Part shown: positions 33,012 to 35,701 of the stretch, one piece after another | How the letters are laid out: each line of letters begins with the position of its first letter | Numbering within the stretch: position 1 is the first letter of the stretch | IMG/VR virus record: IMGVR_UViG_3300048597_000066 | Span: 1-35,701 of that record | Direction: 5' to 3' (one strand) | Origin: a virus | DNA: 35,701 bases | Position numbers and translations under genes: made by a program | The notes under the pieces: generated by a model | Seen by the model: only the letters and a program-made list of their open reading frames with translations | Databases searched by the model: none | Told to the model about the DNA's origin: nothing

Positions 33012-33794
33012 TCAAGTCGGGTTGTGTCGCGCCCAACTCGCCCCGTTTTTCGCTCGCCATGCTTCGTATTCCTTCTGGCTCATGTTTGACGGGTCGCCGT
33101 TCGGCGCACCTCCCCGGTTCCCGATCGGCTTGATCGGCGCCGGGGCGCTGCTCATCTTCGGCGCATTGGAAAGCTGCGATTCCAGCTTTGCCAGCGCGCG
33201 CACCTGTTGCCGTTCGGGAAGCGAAACAAGGTCGGCCGCTTCGTCAGGATGAGCCCCGAGGTAATACAGGACTTCGGCAGGACGCTCGCAGTCAAGGACC
33301 GTTTCGAGGAATTGCCGGCGCTCGGCCGGTTCCAACGCTAACGATCGCAACTGCTCGAGCTTGCTATCGAAGTCCTTGAATGCCTTGCTGCCTTGCTCGA
33401 AAACGTCGTTGCTTTTGGCATTGAAGCTTTGTTCTTGCACAAGGCGGCGGGCGATTTCGTGCGGGTCTTCCTGGCGTTGCTGTGATTCCTGCGGTTCGGC
33501 CGGCTGCAGTTCGTTGAGCCTTGCTTTCAGTTCCTCAACTTGCCGCATTGCCATTTCAGCCTGCGCGCGAGCTTCCGCGCGCTGTGCAATGGCCCGGTCG
33601 ATCCGGCGCTGCACTCCCCGCGGGATTTCCTGCGGAGCCTGCGGCGGTTTTTCCGTTTCCTGTTTCTCGTCCTTTGGCGTTGCCGGGTCGGACTCGGCGG
33701 CTTCTTTCTCGACAGGCGCTGCGTTTTGCTCTGCCGGTGGAGGGGCAGGCGCGGTGAGCGGGGCCGACAGTGATTCAGTGTTTTCGGTCGTCAT
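33012..33794 (-). CDS. scaffolding protein
   Basis: 260 residues (P22 scaffold is 303). It is very acidic and rich in Glu, Gln, Pro and Ala. The N-terminal part is disordered (AEQNAAPVEKEAAESDPATP). A helical core follows (RAEARAQAEMAMRQVEELKA, then RQFLETVLDCERPAEVLYYL). The C-terminal end is short, with MSQKEYEAWRAKNGASWARH as the likely basic coat-binding segment. This fits P22-like scaffolds. Its start has no clear RBS, but its place directly before the coat gene is decisive. The 71 bases before it carry only small hairpins. Confidence 0.85.
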   Translation of the reverse strand: MTTENTESLSAPLTAPAPPPAEQNAAPVEKEAAESDPATPKDEKQETEKPPQAPQEIPRGVQRRIDRAIAQRAEARAQAEMAMRQVEELKARLNELQPAEPQESQQRQEDPHEIARRLVQEQSFNAKSNDVFEQGSKAFKDFDSKLEQLRSLALEPAERRQFLETVLDCERPAEVLYYLGAHPDEAADLVSLPERQQVRALAKLESQLSNAPKMSSAPAPIKPIGNRGGAPNGDPSNMSQKEYEAWRAKNGASWARHNPT

Positions 33795-33865
33795 GTGATT
33801 TCACACGATGGACGCGGGAAACCGCCCGCTGCGGGTGACGTTTTTGGTCACAGTGATTGATTCTG

Positions 33866-34312
33866 TCACTCGTCCAAGAGTAATGCAACTAAAAACATCG
33901 AAATTGCCTCATCTTCGGCCGCAATTGCCGCCCTTTTCGCGGCTTCGGCGCGGCCTTGCAGAATTAGCGCCTCATACAGCGCGACAAGTTCGGCCGTCGG
34001 CTCGATTCCGCGGCGGTCCAGTTCGCGGGTGAACAGGGATAGCCCTTGCTCCCGGTCGGCGTCGGCAATGACAGCATCGGCGGCGATTTCGGCGACGGCA
34101 TCTTGCGGCGCAACAAGCGGGCGCGGCTGCTCAAGCGTGCGCCAGTCAAGCTCGCGATCATCGTCGCGCCGGGTGCGTCCTGGCGGCGTGCCGAGGAATC
34201 CCGGCGTGTTCGGGGTCGGCGGCGGCGGGGGAGGCGGGGCGCCGTCGAAGTCCCATGCAAGGGACGAAAAAGCCGTGTCCTGACCGAAGGCGGCATTGCT
34301 AAAGCTAGCCAC
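33866..34312 (-). CDS. small hypothetical protein with poly-proline segment
   Basis: 148 residues. The first 30 residues (FSNAAFGQDTAFSSLAWDFD) lead into a run of seven prolines, then GFLGTPPGRTRRDDDRELDW. The rest is helical and acidic (DAVAEIAADAVIADADREQG and AEAAKRAAIAAEDEAISMFL). It overlaps the large structural gene by 8 bases. The N-terminal motif AFxxxAF.FD with Pro-rich linker is common in small phage proteins encoded near capsid genes; its role is unknown. Confidence 0.65.
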   Translation of the reverse strand: MASFSNAAFGQDTAFSSLAWDFDGAPPPPPPPTPNTPGFLGTPPGRTRRDDDRELDWRTLEQPRPLVAPQDAVAEIAADAVIADADREQGLSLFTRELDRRGIEPTAELVALYEALILQGRAEAAKRAAIAAEDEAISMFLVALLLDE

Positions 34313-35701
34313 GCCACAAGTCCCCGGCCGTGCCTGTGCCTAGCACGGCGGCGCTGTTCATTAGCCGCACGTTGACATCGGCGCGGTTCGCCACGGTGAA
34401 TGTCAGTTGATCCGTTTTCGCCTGAATGGCCGCGATGCCGGCGTTATCGGGCACCGTATAGCTGACCGTCGCAAGCCGGCTCGAGACGGTCACGTCAAGG
34501 TTGGCCGCGACCGTCAGTCCGATAGCCGCAATTCCGGCATTGTCCGGCGCCGTGTAGCTCGCCGCGGCAAGGCGACTGCCGACCGTCGCGTTTAGGTTCG
34601 TGCCGACGATATAGCCGGCCGTGCCGATGGCATAGGCGCCCGGCAGCGGCGTTACCCACGGATCGCCCGCGGTGCCGGCTGCGGCCAGTGCGGCGCCTGC
34701 GCTGCCGACCGTTGTATGACCGGCTAGCAGTTCATCCCAAACGCCGTCCGCGATTTCAGCCACGGCAGAGGCGGCAAGCGTGGCGGCGTCGACCGCATCG
34801 GCTACCAGGTCCATCGAATCGCCCGGCCGCGCGAGCGTCGGCGTCGCGCTCGGCGCGCTGGCGCTGCCGTCAATGCCAAGCCGGTTGCGAATCTGCTCTT
34901 TCTCGGTAGTCGTCCAATCCCCGCCGCCGCCACCGCCTCCGGTGCTGACCGTGATGGCCTGCACCGGCTGCTGGAACAGGATGCGAACAACGTAGCTGCC
35001 GAGCGTGTTAACGAACGGATCGCCGCCGCCGTCGACCAGCAGAATGCCATCCGTCACCGTCAGCGTGTGATTCGCCTCCTGCGGCCGGACGCGCCAGCCG
35101 TTCACCAGATAGCAATAGGCCGGGATGAACGTGCCCGCGCCGCTGTCAATGACCGTCCCGCCCTGATTCTCAAAGGCGATCAAGAACCGCAGATTGTTCG
35201 AGAGCATCGCCCAGTCGACCCATTCGCTATACGTCGCCGGGACGTTCAGCGAGGTATTCCCGGCGTCGCAGACAATGCGCTTTGTCGCGGCGTCGAAGGT
35301 CACGGCCTCCGAGAGCGCGCCGTCATAGATCGGGTCGACCGCCTGCGTTACCGGGATCGTCTGCACCGACGCGACAAGTTCAACGTTCGGGATTTGCAGG
35401 AACACAAAGCCGGGGCAGAGAATGTTGATATCGACGAAATCGCCCGGCGAGGCGTCGAAAGTGTAGGTGAACGTCCCGCCCGACTCGTCGCCGATCGTTA
35501 CCAGCGTTTCGGTTCCAGCTTCGACCAGGCATACCCGCGTGCCAGTCTCAAGGCCGGTTAGCTGGATTGTCGGAACAACCAGGTCTTGCACACTCATGGT
35601 CATCGCAAAATCAAACGATGACCAGCCGGACACCGGCACGGCGGTTGCCGCCGTCGCAAGCTCGGCCGCGCTGCATAGCCCGATCGCCTCGCCCGGCCGC
35701 A
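34305..35701 (-). CDS. beta-rich virion/tail structural protein, C-terminal part (cut by window edge)
   Basis: The frame is open to the right edge and continues, after removing the 251-base overlap, into 1-1293, giving about 812 residues. An in-frame GTG at 35639 is not the true start. This part has a beta-rich domain (GFVFLQIPNVELVASVQTIP, then TYSEWVDWAMLSNNLRFLIA). A run of seven glycines and helices come next (EKEQIRNRLGIDGS and ATLAASAVAEIADGVWDELL). Near the C terminus two 33-residue repeats each contain SRLA-x-x-SYT-x-PDNAGIAAI. Such repeats are common in phage virion proteins of this kind. The role is probably in the tail or as a head appendage. The stop overlaps the next gene by 8 bases. 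Confidence 0.78.
   Translation of the reverse strand, partial: RPGEAIGLCSAAELATAATAVPVSGWSSFDFAMTMSVQDLVVPTIQLTGLETGTRVCLVEAGTETLVTIGDESGGTFTYTFDASPGDFVDINILCPGFVFLQIPNVELVASVQTIPVTQAVDPIYDGALSEAVTFDAATKRIVCDAGNTSLNVPATYSEWVDWAMLSNNLRFLIAFENQGGTVIDSGAGTFIPAYCYLVNGWRVRPQEANHTLTVTDGILLVDGGGDPFVNTLGSYVVRILFQQPVQAITVSTGGGGGGGDWTTTEKEQIRNRLGIDGSASAPSATPTLARPGDSMDLVADAVDAATLAASAVAEIADGVWDELLAGHTTVGSAGAALAAAGTAGDPWVTPLPGAYAIGTAGYIVGTNLNATVGSRLAAASYTAPDNAGIAAIGLTVAANLDVTVSSRLATVSYTVPDNAGIAAIQAKTDQLTFTVANRADVNVRLMNSAAVLGTGTAGDLWRG
34424..34601 (-). repeat. two degenerate 99-base coding repeats
   Basis: Two copies of a unit of about 99 bases, each coding SRLA-x-x-SYT-x-PDNAGIAAI preceded by NL(N/D)xTV, lie near the end of the large structural protein. 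They are clearly related but not identical in DNA, so the duplication is old. Confidence 0.75.
35451..35701. repeat. right copy of near-identical terminal overlap
   Basis: Partner of bases 1-251, with eight synonymous differences at 35577, 35582, 35583, 35592, 35598, 35607, 35610 and 35613. Removing one copy gives a circle of about 35,450 bp in which the gene interrupted at the left edge is completed. Confidence 0.9.

Noticed and set aside
33794-33851. TGTGA-TCACA inverted repeat and small hairpins before the scaffold gene
   Set aside because: The spacing (2 bases) does not fit a CRP site, the stems are 4-5 bp, and the T-run is on the strand opposite to the genes. Not strong enough to call.

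Overview
This window is a complete or nearly complete genome of a short-tailed (podovirus-type) phage related to P22 in its virion genes. It infects a Gram-negative bacterium, most likely a GC-rich proteobacterium. The host class is inferred from an embedded Rz/Rz1-type spanin pair, which needs an outer membrane to act on, from a proteobacterial-style type IV prepilin, and from the high-GC codon use. The first 251 bases (1-251) recur at the right end (35451-35701) with 243 identical positions. The gene cut by the left edge continues in the same frame at the right edge. Joining the ends restores the P22 order terminase - portal - scaffold - coat and gives a circle of about 35,450 bp. The eight mismatches in the overlap are clustered and all synonymous, so the two copies look like real population variants rather than sequencing errors.

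Layout: one divergent control region (12286-12460) separates two gene sets. Rightward (+), 12461-18586 holds small acidic and membrane ORFs joined by 4-base stop/start overlaps, then a RecT-type annealing protein with a YqaJ/lambda-type exonuclease, a small helix-turn-helix protein, and a tandem array of related modular proteins that start MT(S/D)RDEL. Leftward (-), the rest of the circle runs from a Cro-like regulator (12285) through small accessory genes and replication genes (a DUF1376/YdaU-type protein and a probable helicase loader). A C5 cytosine methyltransferase, a winged-helix protein, a VRR-NUC nuclease, a type IV prepilin, a GNAT acetyltransferase and a GIY-YIG nuclease follow. Then come TerS, TerL, a polyvalent ADP-ribosyltransferase-like protein and the portal. 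A two-part beta-rich structural protein crosses the window ends. Scaffold, coat, tail accessory factor (gp4-like) and DNA stabilisation protein (gp10-like) come next, then two tail fibres or adhesins, three ejection-type proteins, another fibre, and the lysis cassette (holin-like, GH19 endolysin, Rz/Rz1) ending at 18605.

The most unusual locus is 7418-7990. It carries a phage-borne type IV prepilin whose GTG start codon lies inside a 15/16 match to the bacterial chromosomal parS (ParB-binding) sequence. A UUCG-loop terminator-like hairpin lies immediately upstream, with a possible promoter overlapping the end of the preceding gene. No integrase, ParA or ParB gene is visible, so the parS-like site would have to be read by host ParB. 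Other notable points are the ADP-ribosyltransferase-like gene wedged between terminase and portal, a 300-codon second open frame inside the methyltransferase, a hexanucleotide repeat coding an Asn-Gln linker in a replication protein, and the shuffled paralogue array.
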